Below, piece after piece: positions 25,582 through 34,404 of a DNA stretch of 64,000 bases. The position numbers were made by a program, and so were the translations under genes. The first letter of the stretch is position 1. Each line of letters starts with the position of its first letter. The notes below the pieces were generated by a model. It saw only the letters and a list, made by a program, of their open reading frames with translations. It had not been told where the DNA came from and did no database searches. The DNA comes from Parapedobacter sp051400755 (GTDB lineage: Bacteria; Bacteroidota; Bacteroidia; Sphingobacteriales; Sphingobacteriaceae), in contig NZ_JBLFFL010000002.1 in assembly GCF_051400755.1 (NCBI RefSeq), forward strand, positions 744,001-808,000. The letters run 5' to 3'.

Positions 25582-26382
25582 TTACCTCGGTAATTCGGCG
25601 ATAATGCGTTTCGCGCGGTCGGTCAATAGCCGATCCACATCCGCATAAGGGATGCGCAGTTCCGTTTCGCCTGCTGCGTAGGGTTTGATCTCATAGATGG
25701 AATAGCGGAATACCATACTGTCACGCTCCAGCGCGAAGTTCTGCGGCAAGGTGAACTGACCCTGGTCAAAAAAATACTGGTCTTCAAGCGTCTGGTCGAC
25801 CCCCAGTTTTTCCTGCTTTCTGAAATAACGTTCTCCAACAGCGGTCAATTCATTTTGGAAGGGTTTAGTCACGATATCATCCAAGGTCAGCGACTTGTGT
25901 TCAGTGAGGTCATAATGGGCAAATACGGTCGCGTAGTTGCCGTGCGCGCCGCCGGTATAGGTAGAAACACTGAGCGCTAGCGCTAGGTAGGAGGGACTAA
26001 TGCGGTATACCTTGGCGTGCGATTCGGACGTCCATACCCTCGGGAAGGGGTCGGACTGCTGGAAGTCGTCAAATTCGCGGATAAATGTCTGCGCCGTACC
26101 CGCTACCGAGGCGGTATCGTTGCCCAGCAGCGTGGCCAGCACGAACCGGTTGACAAGGGAATCCTGGAATCGGGGATACGAAACGGCGAAATACGTCGTA
26201 TCGGTCGTCTCGCTGGTTTTGATCAGGTTTTCACTATACTTAATGTATTCCTCGTATTCGTAGGTCAGTGTGTCTGCGGCGGCCGTTTGCTTATCCGCAT
26301 CGTCCTCGGTGTTGGCATTGAACTGACACGCGCCAAAGAACAAGAGGCCAATCAGGCCCGCCATATTTTTAATTGCTTTCAT
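25582..26382 (-). CDS. DUF3298/RsiV-like lipoprotein
   Basis: A 266-residue lipoprotein with lipobox LFFGAC (Cys19). The C-terminal half is a DUF3298 (RsiV-type) domain: TYTGGAHGNYATVFAHYDLT, DIVTKPFQNELTAVGERYF and IKPYAAGETELRIPYADVD. RsiV in Bacillus binds lysozyme; a similar inhibitor or sensor role is possible but no sigma-factor gene is adjacent. It lies 15 bases upstream of lysC on the same strand, so the two may be co-transcribed. Confidence 0.82.
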   Translation of the reverse strand: MKAIKNMAGLIGLLFFGACQFNANTEDDADKQTAAADTLTYEYEEYIKYSENLIKTSETTDTTYFAVSYPRFQDSLVNRFVLATLLGNDTASVAGTAQTFIREFDDFQQSDPFPRVWTSESHAKVYRISPSYLALALSVSTYTGGAHGNYATVFAHYDLTEHKSLTLDDIVTKPFQNELTAVGERYFRKQEKLGVDQTLEDQYFFDQGQFTLPQNFALERDSMVFRYSIYEIKPYAAGETELRIPYADVDRLLTDRAKRIIAELPR

Positions 26383-26418
26383 TCAGCTAAGTAAAAGTAA
26401 AAATCTAAAATCGTCAAG

Positions 26419-26871
26419 CTACCATCCATCCAACGACACATTCATCCACCCTCCATCAAAAGATGCACCATATTTTTTGTAGAAGTTGATGGCGGGTTCA
26501 TTCCAATCCAATACTTGCCATACCATTCCGCTGTATTGCCGTCCACGGCACAGTTTCAACGTTTCTTCAAAGAGTAATTTGCCGATGCCCTTGCCCCGCA
26601 TGTTTTCGGTGACGATGATATCTTCCAGATAAAGCCGTCGGCCTTTCCAGGTAGAATAGCGGATATAAAAAAGTGACATGCCCACCAGCGCGCCATCCAC
26701 TTCAGCAACGAACGCCTCCCATACGGGGGTATCACCAAATCCAGCATCCACAAATTCTTCCATCGTTACCGTCACCGCCTCGGGCGCCTTTTCATACCTG
26801 GCCAGTTCGTTGACAAGCTCCAATAACTGCGGACAATCGGCCGCCTCCGCTTTGCGTATGGTTGTTTTCAT
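26419..26871 (-). CDS. GNAT acetyltransferase (diamine/spermidine acetyltransferase-like)
   Basis: A 150-residue GNAT protein closer to the diamine acetyltransferase type: IRKAEAADCPQLLELVNELA, LYLEDIIVTENMRGKGIGKL (motif A, RxxGxG) and WNEPAINFYKKYGASFDGGW. It could acetylate polyamines or related amines; the substrate is a guess. The start ATG lies 39 bases after the yggS stop in a run of 7-bp repeats, which may affect ribosome access to this gene. Confidence 0.85.
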   Translation of the reverse strand: MKTTIRKAEAADCPQLLELVNELARYEKAPEAVTVTMEEFVDAGFGDTPVWEAFVAEVDGALVGMSLFYIRYSTWKGRRLYLEDIIVTENMRGKGIGKLLFEETLKLCRGRQYSGMVWQVLDWNEPAINFYKKYGASFDGGWMNVSLDGW

Positions 26872-26884
26872 TTCTTTTGTACAT

Positions 26885-26946
26885 CACCGTCACCCTCCAC
26901 CAATCACCGTTCACCGTCCACCGTTCACCGTCCACCGTCCACCAAA
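26885..26946. repeat. Tandem 7-bp repeat (about nine degenerate copies)
   Basis: Plus-strand units CACCGTY with variants CACCCTC, CACCAAT and CACCAAA, starting at 26885 and running to 26946. It overlaps the last 36 bases of yggS, including the stop codon (26911-26913), and fills the gap to the GNAT gene. Seven is not a multiple of three, so gain or loss of a unit changes the yggS C-terminus and the distance to the next start. Confidence 0.85.
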
Positions 26947-27597
26947 CACAGTGCTTCCCAGGCGCACCATGGTGCTGCCCTGCTCGATGGCGATCTTATA
27001 ATCAGCAGACATACCCATTGAGAGCGTGCTAAAATACGCAGCGTCTTTAAAAAAACTCGTCTTGACGCCGTCAAATAAGGTTTTTAGTTCACGAAACTCC
27101 TCCTTGACCTCCTTTTGATTGGGTGTGTTGGTGGCGATACCCATCAGTCCGATGATACGGATATTGTTCAATTCCGCAAATGCTTCAGATCGCAATAATT
27201 CGATGAGTTCAACATGGTCGAGTCCAAATTTGGTGTCTTCAGTGGCGATATGCACCTGCAATAGGCAGTCGATCACGCGATCGTGTTTCTGCGCCTGCTT
27301 ATTGATCTCCGTCAAGAGCCTGAGACTGTCTACGGAATGGATTAAGGAAATGAACGGTGCGATGTATTTTACCTTGTTGGTTTGCAGGTGGCCGACGAGG
27401 TGCCATTCGATATCCTTAGGCAACACTTCTTGCTTTTCAACCAGCTCTTGTACCATGTTCTCACCGAACGCCCGCTGTCCAGCATGATAGGCTTCCAGTA
27501 TTTCTGCCGGTGATTTGGTCTTCGAAACGGCGATGAGCGTCACCCCTAGGCGATTCAACTCTTCTGTAATAGCGTTAATCTGATCAGCAATACCCAT
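26911..27597 (-). CDS. YggS/PROSC family pyridoxal-phosphate homeostasis protein
   Basis: PLP-binding protein of the YggS family (228 residues) thought to buffer PLP in the cytosol. It has LIAVSKTKSPAEILEAYHAG (PLP Lys), FGENMVQELVEKQEVLPKDI, EWHLVGHLQTNKVKYIAPF, IHSVDSLRLL, KFGLDHVEL and the C-terminal LSMGMSADYKIAIEQGSTMV. The usual C-terminus ends near RLGSTVFG; here about 10 extra residues (GRWTVNGGR) are encoded by the 7-bp repeat. ATG 27597 is chosen because a -7 element lies upstream of it, while the longer frame starts further upstream. Confidence 0.9.
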   Translation of the reverse strand: MGIADQINAITEELNRLGVTLIAVSKTKSPAEILEAYHAGQRAFGENMVQELVEKQEVLPKDIEWHLVGHLQTNKVKYIAPFISLIHSVDSLRLLTEINKQAQKHDRVIDCLLQVHIATEDTKFGLDHVELIELLRSEAFAELNNIRIIGLMGIATNTPNQKEVKEEFRELKTLFDGVKTSFFKDAAYFSTLSMGMSADYKIAIEQGSTMVRLGSTVFGGRWTVNGGR

Positions 27598-27616
27598 AAA
27601 TCCGGCCTTAATTTTG

Positions 27617-27644
27617 TATTTTTGCACAAATTTGCACAAAGCTA
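27617..27644. promoter_or_regulatory. Divergent -7 elements between yggS and the DUF4296 gene
   Basis: Plus strand TATTTTTG at 27617-27624 faces the DUF4296 gene; minus strand TAGCTTTG at 27637-27644 faces yggS. The two overlap in facing directions, so the leaders would overlap. A direct repeat TTTGCACAAA occurs twice at 27621-27640. Confidence 0.5.
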
Positions 27645-27687
27645 CGAAACCCGGGGGTATCCACCAAGGCGGATTAGAATTTGAACC

Positions 27688-28353
27688 ATGCGGCAACGGT
27701 TATTGATTGGATTGATCCTATTATTTTTTTGCGTTTCATGCGGAGACGGTATACCCGATGACGTCATCGCGCAGAAACAGCTGCCTGCACTGCTGGTAGA
27801 CATGCATCTTGTCGATGGGCAGCTGGTGTCCATGCCCATCGATTCCGCCCGGACGTACCGCGAGGTGTATTACCAAGCGGTTTTCAATCGGTATGGTATT
27901 GATTCCAATCAGTTCCGGCGTAGCGTCGAATTTTATTCAACGCAACCGGCCATCATGAACGACGTGTATATCGATGTCGAAAAGCGATTGCAGGCTTTGA
28001 ATACAGCTGAGCAGCAGGTCATAGACGAACAATACGCCGCGCAGCGGCGGGCGGACTCTATCAAGAATGCGCAACGGCTGGATAGCCTAAACCGCATCAG
28101 GCTGGATTCATTGGCCGTGCAGCGTGGCCGCCATTTGCTGTTTCTGTCCTATCCGGATAGTTTGGACAGTGTCCGGGTAATGCCGCGCTATGAACAATTC
28201 AGTGATCAGTTACTGGAGGCCGTTGGAATAAGAAGTACGCCAGCCAAGCGGGAGCCGGTACGGCCCGTCAATCAAGTGCGCCAGACACCCCCTAAGCCGG
28301 TACCGAAGGCTGGACAACAGCCGCTATTGCGGCCATTGGAAAAGATAAAATGA
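27688..28353 (+). CDS. DUF4296 lipoprotein
   Basis: A 221-residue lipoprotein with lipobox FFCVSC (Cys18) and the DUF4296 domain: DDVIAQKQLPALLVDMHLVD and YREVYYQAVFNRYGIDSNQF, as in Bacteroidota proteins of this family. A charged coiled segment (about 110-145, RRADSIKNAQRLDSLNRIRL) follows, then a Pro/Arg/Gln-rich tail. Function unknown. It overlaps mutS2 by 4 bases (ATGA), a recurrent pairing. Confidence 0.88.
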   Translation: MRQRLLIGLILLFFCVSCGDGIPDDVIAQKQLPALLVDMHLVDGQLVSMPIDSARTYREVYYQAVFNRYGIDSNQFRRSVEFYSTQPAIMNDVYIDVEKRLQALNTAEQQVIDEQYAAQRRADSIKNAQRLDSLNRIRLDSLAVQRGRHLLFLSYPDSLDSVRVMPRYEQFSDQLLEAVGIRSTPAKREPVRPVNQVRQTPPKPVPKAGQQPLLRPLEKIK

Positions 28354-30734
28354 GCATGATCTACCCGGATAACGCTGTTGACAAGCTGGGCTTTGCCGAT
28401 ATAAAAGCATTGATCACCGCCAAATGCCTAAGCGAAGCAGGCATGGAGATGGTGGCCAAAATACAGCCTCAAACGCGGTTTGACCAAATCGATAAATTCC
28501 TTCGGCAGACCTACGAGTTCAAGCAGTTGCTCACCAATGATGCGCAGTTGCCGGTAGATCATTTGTACCCCATCCGTCCATTGGCGGAGAAGGCGCGCGT
28601 AGAAGGCACTTTTCTGTCTGAGGAGGAGTTTTTTAGTGTCTTGTTGTCCTTGAAAACAGTGTTTGCCATTATCCGCTATTTCAATGAGCGAAGCGGACAA
28701 TACCCCAACCTGGAGGCCTTGTTTGAGCACCTTCCCATTGAAAAAGGCTTGGTAGCAGCTATCGAGCAGGTCATTGACGCAAAAGGTAAGATAAAGCCCA
28801 ATGCATCGCCCGTATTGGCGGACATCATCGGCAACATTGCCCGGGCAGAGCAGGAAGCACGTAAGCGCATCGACCAGGTGTTCAGGATGGCCCAGCAAAA
28901 CGGGTGGACGGCAGATGGCAACCTGACGGTGCGTGATGGCAGGCTATGTATCCCCGTGCTTGCTGAAAGTAAACGGAAGATTAAAGGGTGGATACATGAT
29001 GAATCGGCCACGGGCCAGACCGCGTATATCGAACCCGAAGAGGTCTTCCATCTGCATAATCATGTGCGGGATCTCGAATTTGATAAGCGCCGCGAAATCA
29101 TCCGCATCTTGACCGCCCTGACCGACGAGCTGCGGCCACATGTCGCCCTGTTGATCGATTATCATAAGTTGCTCAGTAAAGTAGATGCGGTACGGGCAAA
29201 GGCATTGTTTGCCATCGACATTGAGGGCGAGATGCCCGAGCTGAGCAAGGAAGCAGCAATCTCCCTGGTCAACGCCAGGCACCCCTTGCTACTGCTCAAT
29301 TTTCGGGGAACCCAACAGACGGTGGTTCCGCTGAATGCCCGGATCGACGAACATCAGCGGATCATCGTAGTCTCCGGACCCAACGCGGGCGGCAAATCGG
29401 TCTGCATGAAAACGATCGGGTTGCTGCAATTGATGGTACAGGCGGGATTGCTGATCCCGGCAGATGCAACATCCAAGATGGGGCTATTCCGGCAGGTGTT
29501 TGCCGATATCGGCGATGATCAGTCCATCGAGAGCGACCTGAGTACGTATAGTGCACACCTATCCAAGATGAAATACTTCACCGAGCATGCCGATAGCAAA
29601 ACGCTGGTGCTGATCGACGAGTTTGGCACCGGTACAGACCCGCTGTTTGGCGGACCCATCGCTGAGGCGGTACTGGACGTGCTCAACCGTCAGCAGGCAC
29701 GGGGGGTGGTGACTACCCACTATTCTAACCTCAAAGTATTCGCCAGCAATACTGAAGGGCTCGAAAATGCTTCCATGCTGTTTGACAATGCGGCGATGCG
29801 CCCCCTGTATATCCTGCAAACCGGCAAGCCCGGCAGTTCGTACGCGTTTGAAATTGCGCAGAAAATCGGACTCAACGCCGCCATCCTGGATGCTGCCAAG
29901 CAAAAAGTGGGTGTTCAGCAAAAACGGGTGGATACCCTGCTGGTGGATCTGGAACGGGAGAAGAAAACCATCTATGACACCCAGGTAGCCGTAGCCCAAA
30001 AAGAACGGCAGCTGGCCAAATTGAAGGAGGAGAATGAACGCTTGCAGGCGTATCTGGAGGAAAATAAAAAGACTATCCTCACCAAGGCGAAGGAGGAAGC
30101 GCGCGACATCATCCGGAATGCCAATAAGCTGGTCGAAAATACCATCGCCGATATCAAGGAAAACCAGGCCGATAAGGAAAAGACCAGGGTACTGCGCAAA
30201 CAACTGGATGACGAATTTAAGCGGCATGCCGCCGATCGGCCAAAACAACGGCCGGAAGTCAAACAAAACACACCGGAAACCGTTGCCATCAAGGTAGGTG
30301 ACTGGGTCAACATAGCGGGCACGAATACAGAAGCGCAGGTCATCGGTGTTGCGAAAAATAACGTCGTACTGGCCATGGGCGAGCTCCGTACCGTGCAGAA
30401 GTTGAGCAACGTAGTCCGCATCAACAAAAAGAGCGCACCCTCCCGTTCGCGACAGGCCCATCAGGCCAAGATCACCGATGAGGCGGTCGGTTTCCGGCCC
30501 GAAGTGGATGTGCGCGGCATGCGTACAGAGGCTGCGCTGTATGAAATCGAGAAACACCTCGATAAGGCGCTCATGATGGGGTATCCCAACGTAAAAATAA
30601 TACACGGGAAAGGGGACGGGATTTTACGTAAATTTATTCGGGATTACCTCCGTAAATACGGTCAGATATCGCGGATGGAGGATGAACATGCCGACCGTGG
30701 CGGGGAGGGAATTACCTATGCTTACTTTGATTGA
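28350..30734 (+). CDS. mutS2: Endonuclease MutS2 (recombination-inhibiting / ribosome-rescue ATPase)
   Basis: A 794-residue MutS2. N-terminal MutS-like core and clamp domain (about 1-320), ATPase with Walker A GPNAGGKS (residues 343-350), FADIGDDQSIESDLSTYSAH, Walker B region TLVLIDEFGTGTDPLFG, a long coiled coil (about 510-620), KOW-like segment and C-terminal Smr domain (EVDVRGMRTEAALYEIEKH, VKIIHGKGDGILRKFIRDYL) with nuclease-type HGKG. MutS2 is known to suppress homologous recombination and, in Bacillus, to split collided ribosomes. It is coupled to the DUF4296 gene upstream and followed immediately by the MgtC-like gene. Confidence 0.96.
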   Translation: MSMIYPDNAVDKLGFADIKALITAKCLSEAGMEMVAKIQPQTRFDQIDKFLRQTYEFKQLLTNDAQLPVDHLYPIRPLAEKARVEGTFLSEEEFFSVLLSLKTVFAIIRYFNERSGQYPNLEALFEHLPIEKGLVAAIEQVIDAKGKIKPNASPVLADIIGNIARAEQEARKRIDQVFRMAQQNGWTADGNLTVRDGRLCIPVLAESKRKIKGWIHDESATGQTAYIEPEEVFHLHNHVRDLEFDKRREIIRILTALTDELRPHVALLIDYHKLLSKVDAVRAKALFAIDIEGEMPELSKEAAISLVNARHPLLLLNFRGTQQTVVPLNARIDEHQRIIVVSGPNAGGKSVCMKTIGLLQLMVQAGLLIPADATSKMGLFRQVFADIGDDQSIESDLSTYSAHLSKMKYFTEHADSKTLVLIDEFGTGTDPLFGGPIAEAVLDVLNRQQARGVVTTHYSNLKVFASNTEGLENASMLFDNAAMRPLYILQTGKPGSSYAFEIAQKIGLNAAILDAAKQKVGVQQKRVDTLLVDLEREKKTIYDTQVAVAQKERQLAKLKEENERLQAYLEENKKTILTKAKEEARDIIRNANKLVENTIADIKENQADKEKTRVLRKQLDDEFKRHAADRPKQRPEVKQNTPETVAIKVGDWVNIAGTNTEAQVIGVAKNNVVLAMGELRTVQKLSNVVRINKKSAPSRSRQAHQAKITDEAVGFRPEVDVRGMRTEAALYEIEKHLDKALMMGYPNVKIIHGKGDGILRKFIRDYLRKYGQISRMEDEHADRGGEGITYAYFD

Positions 30735-30735
30735 G

Positions 30736-31380
30736 ATGAATTTTTTGCCTGAAAATAACGACCTGATTGCATTGGGAGTTTCTATTCTCGCCGGAAGTCT
30801 GGTGGGAGTGGAGCGCGAATACAGAAACAAGTCAGCCGGCTTTCGCACCATTGTGCTCATTTGCCTGGGCGCGACGGCATTCACCATTGTCTCACGCTTT
30901 GGGGTGGGGAGTGATGACCGAATCTCCGCGAATATCATTACCGGCATCGGGTTCATCGGCGCCGGCGTCATCTTCAAAGATAAGTTTTCGGTGATGGGAC
31001 TTACCACGGCGGCGGTGATCTGGGTGGTCGCGGGCATTGGTATGGCAGCGGGTATCGGGTACCATGGGTTAGCGCTGTTACTTTCGGCCATCACGGTGAT
31101 TGTGTTGTCCCTCTTCGCTAAAGTGGAAGGCGCCATGGAGCGCTTATTCCTGACGCGCACATTGTTTGTCGTTTTTCAGGACATGGATATCAGCAACCTC
31201 GATAAACTCCGGGAGGTCATGGATAAACACCAGATCAAGCATGTCCGTAAAACCGTCAGCAAACGTTCCCGTAGGTTATCTGCGGTGCTGGAACTAACCG
31301 CTGATCGGAAAAACCTGCGGCGGTTCAATGACGATATGATCACCCTCCTTTATGTAGAGGAGTTTTATTATAATTCTTGA
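30736..31380 (+). CDS. MgtC/SapB family membrane protein
   Basis: A 214-residue protein with four or five N-terminal hydrophobic segments and the family signature LAGSLVGVEREYRNKSAGFR, followed by GIGFIGAGVIFKDKFSVMG. The C-terminal soluble part is about 80 residues. MgtC proteins aid magnesium starvation survival and inhibit F-type ATPase in Salmonella; the role here is not known. ATG 30736 follows the mutS2 stop by one base; an in-frame ATG at 30718 within mutS2 is possible. Confidence 0.85.
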   Translation: MNFLPENNDLIALGVSILAGSLVGVEREYRNKSAGFRTIVLICLGATAFTIVSRFGVGSDDRISANIITGIGFIGAGVIFKDKFSVMGLTTAAVIWVVAGIGMAAGIGYHGLALLLSAITVIVLSLFAKVEGAMERLFLTRTLFVVFQDMDISNLDKLREVMDKHQIKHVRKTVSKRSRRLSAVLELTADRKNLRRFNDDMITLLYVEEFYYNS

Positions 31381-31433
31381 CCCCCGACCGGGCCTCTGCC
31401 TATGTTTGGGGCCGCATCCAGTCCCGTTTTAAA

Positions 31434-31475
31434 AAAAGAAGCGGCAGCCTCGAACGAAATCGAGGCCGCCGCTTT
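31434..31475. terminator. Bidirectional terminator between the MgtC-like and TonB-receptor genes
   Basis: Stem AAGCGGC-A-GCCTCGA / TCGAGGC-C-GCCGCTT, 14 paired bases with one mismatch, loop ACGAAA. A run of A on the plus strand (31431-31437) gives a T-run on the minus strand for the TonB receptor gene ending at 31499. Confidence 0.75.
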
Positions 31476-31498
31476 CTTGTCGCGTTGACTACGCCATA

Positions 31499-34150
31499 TT
31501 AGAAACTATACGTCAATCCGGCATTCCATGTAGTGCCTAAGCCATAGAAGTAGCCGAACCCGTCTTTACGACCGAAGTACTCCTTGTTGAAGACGTTGTA
31601 CACATTGCCACGGAATTTGAGGGCTTGCGTTCCGATACGGAACCGATAAGTCAAGCCCGCGTCGACAACCCCGAAGGAATCCAATTTCTCTGGTTCGTAC
31701 ACTTCACCCTCTAATACGGCGCCAACGACATTCTCTGGCTCCACCTGTGCATACAGGTTGTCGTAAAAATTGAAGTCCACATCGACAGACAAATCGGGCA
31801 AGATGTTGTACTTGGTACCCAACCCAAATGACGTTTGGGGTGCGTTACCAACCTTTACGCCAGACAGTGGCAATTCTCCGTCCCCGATGATGTCTGAGGT
31901 CGATTCTTCCCGGAATCGGAAAGGTGAACTGCCGTCGTATTGCCAGTCGCCGACTGACCCGTAACCACGGAGCATCCATTCCGGAGTAATATGGGTCTCG
32001 AAATCGAGTTCCAAGCCCTTGTGCAATTGCGTGATGCCAGTAAACAAGTAGGTTCCTTCGATGTTGGCATCGGTATATACACCACCATTTGCCAAGAAGC
32101 GATTAGCCCATTCGGTATAATAACCGTTCAGGTTTACCACAACGTTCGATCCTGTAAAGCGATATCCGGCTTCTACACCGAAGATCTCCTCATTATCCAC
32201 TACGGGATCGGTAAAATCGATGGTGTTTTGGATGAAGACGTTATCCAGGAAGGGTTGGCGTGAATAGAAGCCGGTATTGGCGAAAACCGTGTGGCCGCCT
32301 TCGAAGTTGTATGACGCTCCACCTTTGATGTTATAGCCAAATTTGCTTTCGGTGTCCGATTGGGCTTCGCCGCCTTCGTAATTCCAACGGTCATACTTGA
32401 TGTATGATTGGTTTGATACCGAGCCTTGCGCAAACACGGTGAATCCGTCAACCTCGTATTCTACCTGTCCGAAAGCACCTTGGTAATTGATGTCTTCTGA
32501 ATTGTCGTAACCTACGCGTTGATCTTCCGGAGCGTGGTTGAATAAGGCAGCCCATGGGTTGATCTTATAGGTTTCCGTCACTTCGAATTCTCCGCGAGCG
32601 GTATTGGCTTCGATGCGGCTGTCCAAGCCCAGCGTATTGATGAGCTGACGGAAGTGATCACCGTGGTAGAAACGAAGGTCGGCACCGACATTGAAGGTCA
32701 GGCCGAAATCGGTTTCGTGGGTGAAGTTACTGACCATGCCATACCAGAAGTGGTTGTTCATGGAAGCGCGCAGCAGGGAACCATTGAAGCCCTCGCTGAC
32801 GCCGTTCGGAACGGTCGCGTTGTAGGCAGCAATATTGTCCCAAAGGATTTCGCCGCTGGAGCCATAGGCATCCCCGAACGCGCTGTTCAATCGGTTGACA
32901 CCATTACCCAAGATACCTGTACCACCACCGCGTCCGATGGAAGCATACAATACGGTCGAGAGCGAGGATTGTTCGTCGATGTCAAAATCCCAGTTCAGGT
33001 TCGCCACCGGTTTATGGTAGAAGTTGGTGACCAACGACAGTCCTTCGCCGTTATAGTGGCCATAATTATGGTTGCCTTTGATGCCGGTCAAGTCGTACCC
33101 CGGGGTATTCACTTGACCCGCGATTCCGCCACTTGCATTATTCGCCCAATAACTCGTAGTCATCGCCTTTGAATAATTCTGGCCATGTTGTTGCGGTGCG
33201 CCGAAGATCATGAAGTTGAAATTATGGCGGTCGTTGGGCTTATACCCCACGGAGAAGAAATAGCTTTGACCCTCACCCTGCGTGCCGACAGCGTATTTCC
33301 CGTCCGCTCTCCAATAGTCGACCATCATCGAAAATCCCCATTTGTTTTGCAGTCCGGTGCTGTAGCTGACCGTCCCTTTGAGGTAACCGTTGTTAGCTGT
33401 CATGAAGCGAACAAATCCGCCTTTTTGCAGGTCGGTGGCCTTTGTCACGATGTTGATGGTACCACCTACGGAAGAGATCGCCAATTTGGATGAACCCAAT
33501 CCGCGTTGCACCTGTACCGCATTGGCCACATCCGCGATCGAACTCCAGTTGGACCAATACATGTTGCCGTCTTCCATGCCATTGATCGGTTGACCATTCA
33601 GCAGGTAAGCCGTATTGGACTGGTCAAATCCGCGGAGGAAATTCTGGCCGTCGCCGAATCCGCCGGCTTGGTTGGTCACGAACACCGAAGGCGTGTTTTT
33701 CATGATTTCCGGAAATTCCACGTTGCCGATGCCTTTGTCCTGAATTTCGGCACGTGATACGGTCGATACGGCAATCGGCGTTTTCCGGTCCTCGGCAATG
33801 TCGATGATCCCGCGGCCGATCACGACCACTTCATCCAACGCCTCCGAATCCGAAGGGGACAGCACGATCGTCCCGAGGCTCGGGGACGATGAAAACGCCA
33901 CGGTCTTGGTCGAAAAACCAAGAATGCTGATGACAAGCTCACCCGATTCCTGATCGGTAGAAATGCTGAAGCTTCCATCCGAACCGGTGGATGTGCCCCC
34001 TGCCGCGCCCCTGATAGAGACCGTAGCCCCGGCAACCGGATTGGTTCCATCGGTCACCCTTCCGGTGAGCATACGCTGTGCCCAGGAATAGTTGCTAATC
34101 ACCATGAAAAAAGCAACTAACGTTGTCCATTTAGTAATCATTTTTGTCAT
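31499..34150 (-). CDS. TonB-dependent receptor with N-terminal carboxypeptidase-like domain
   Basis: Outer-membrane receptor, 883 residues, signal peptide ending near SWAQ. After it comes a CarboxypepD-reg-like beta domain (LTGRVTDGTNPVAGATVSIR to about residue 95), a plug (DEVVVIGRGIIDIAEDRK, LLNGQPINGMEDGN) and a beta-barrel ending with the aromatic signature LTYSF. No SusD gene is adjacent, so it is not a SusC-SusD pair. The cargo is unknown; siderophore, vitamin or oligomer uptake are all possible. The plug has FLRGFDQSNTAYLLNG. Next upstream gene is separated by 254 bases. Confidence 0.92.
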   Translation of the reverse strand: MTKMITKWTTLVAFFMVISNYSWAQRMLTGRVTDGTNPVAGATVSIRGAAGGTSTGSDGSFSISTDQESGELVISILGFSTKTVAFSSSPSLGTIVLSPSDSEALDEVVVIGRGIIDIAEDRKTPIAVSTVSRAEIQDKGIGNVEFPEIMKNTPSVFVTNQAGGFGDGQNFLRGFDQSNTAYLLNGQPINGMEDGNMYWSNWSSIADVANAVQVQRGLGSSKLAISSVGGTINIVTKATDLQKGGFVRFMTANNGYLKGTVSYSTGLQNKWGFSMMVDYWRADGKYAVGTQGEGQSYFFSVGYKPNDRHNFNFMIFGAPQQHGQNYSKAMTTSYWANNASGGIAGQVNTPGYDLTGIKGNHNYGHYNGEGLSLVTNFYHKPVANLNWDFDIDEQSSLSTVLYASIGRGGGTGILGNGVNRLNSAFGDAYGSSGEILWDNIAAYNATVPNGVSEGFNGSLLRASMNNHFWYGMVSNFTHETDFGLTFNVGADLRFYHGDHFRQLINTLGLDSRIEANTARGEFEVTETYKINPWAALFNHAPEDQRVGYDNSEDINYQGAFGQVEYEVDGFTVFAQGSVSNQSYIKYDRWNYEGGEAQSDTESKFGYNIKGGASYNFEGGHTVFANTGFYSRQPFLDNVFIQNTIDFTDPVVDNEEIFGVEAGYRFTGSNVVVNLNGYYTEWANRFLANGGVYTDANIEGTYLFTGITQLHKGLELDFETHITPEWMLRGYGSVGDWQYDGSSPFRFREESTSDIIGDGELPLSGVKVGNAPQTSFGLGTKYNILPDLSVDVDFNFYDNLYAQVEPENVVGAVLEGEVYEPEKLDSFGVVDAGLTYRFRIGTQALKFRGNVYNVFNKEYFGRKDGFGYFYGLGTTWNAGLTYSF

Positions 34151-34272
34151 ACTTAAAAGAATTAATTTGGAATTTTTGAGTTGAAGGCAAAGTTTCTCTT
34201 TGGATTAAGAAAAATGTAATCATGTGCACGATGAGAAACGATACATTCATGAGATGAATGATAATTACGGGA

Positions 34273-34280
34273 CAAAGATA
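34273..34280 (-). promoter_or_regulatory. -7 element of the TonB receptor promoter
   Basis: Minus-strand TATCTTTG, exact TAnnTTTG match, about 120 bases before the ATG, giving a long leader. No clear -33 box. Confidence 0.45.
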
Positions 34281-34344
34281 GGGTATTCTATATTAATTTT
34301 GTGTTAACATACGGTTATATAACATTTTTTTGTTTTGCAAATGC

Positions 34345-34382
34345 AAAAAGCACCTTGCTATACGTATAACAAGGTGCTTTTT
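34345..34382. terminator. Strong intrinsic terminator after the amino acid permease
   Basis: AAAAAGCACCTTG / CAAGGTGCTTTTT, a perfect 13-bp stem with a 12-base loop and A/T-run flanks in both directions. It ends the leftward permease gene (stop at 34405) and insulates the TonB receptor promoter. Confidence 0.85.
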
Positions 34383-34404
34383 AACTGTTGTCGTTTTTTA
34401 CGTT

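Noticed and set aside
26885..26946. CRISPR-like repeat
   Set aside because: Units are 7 bp with no spacers; it is a simple tandem repeat.
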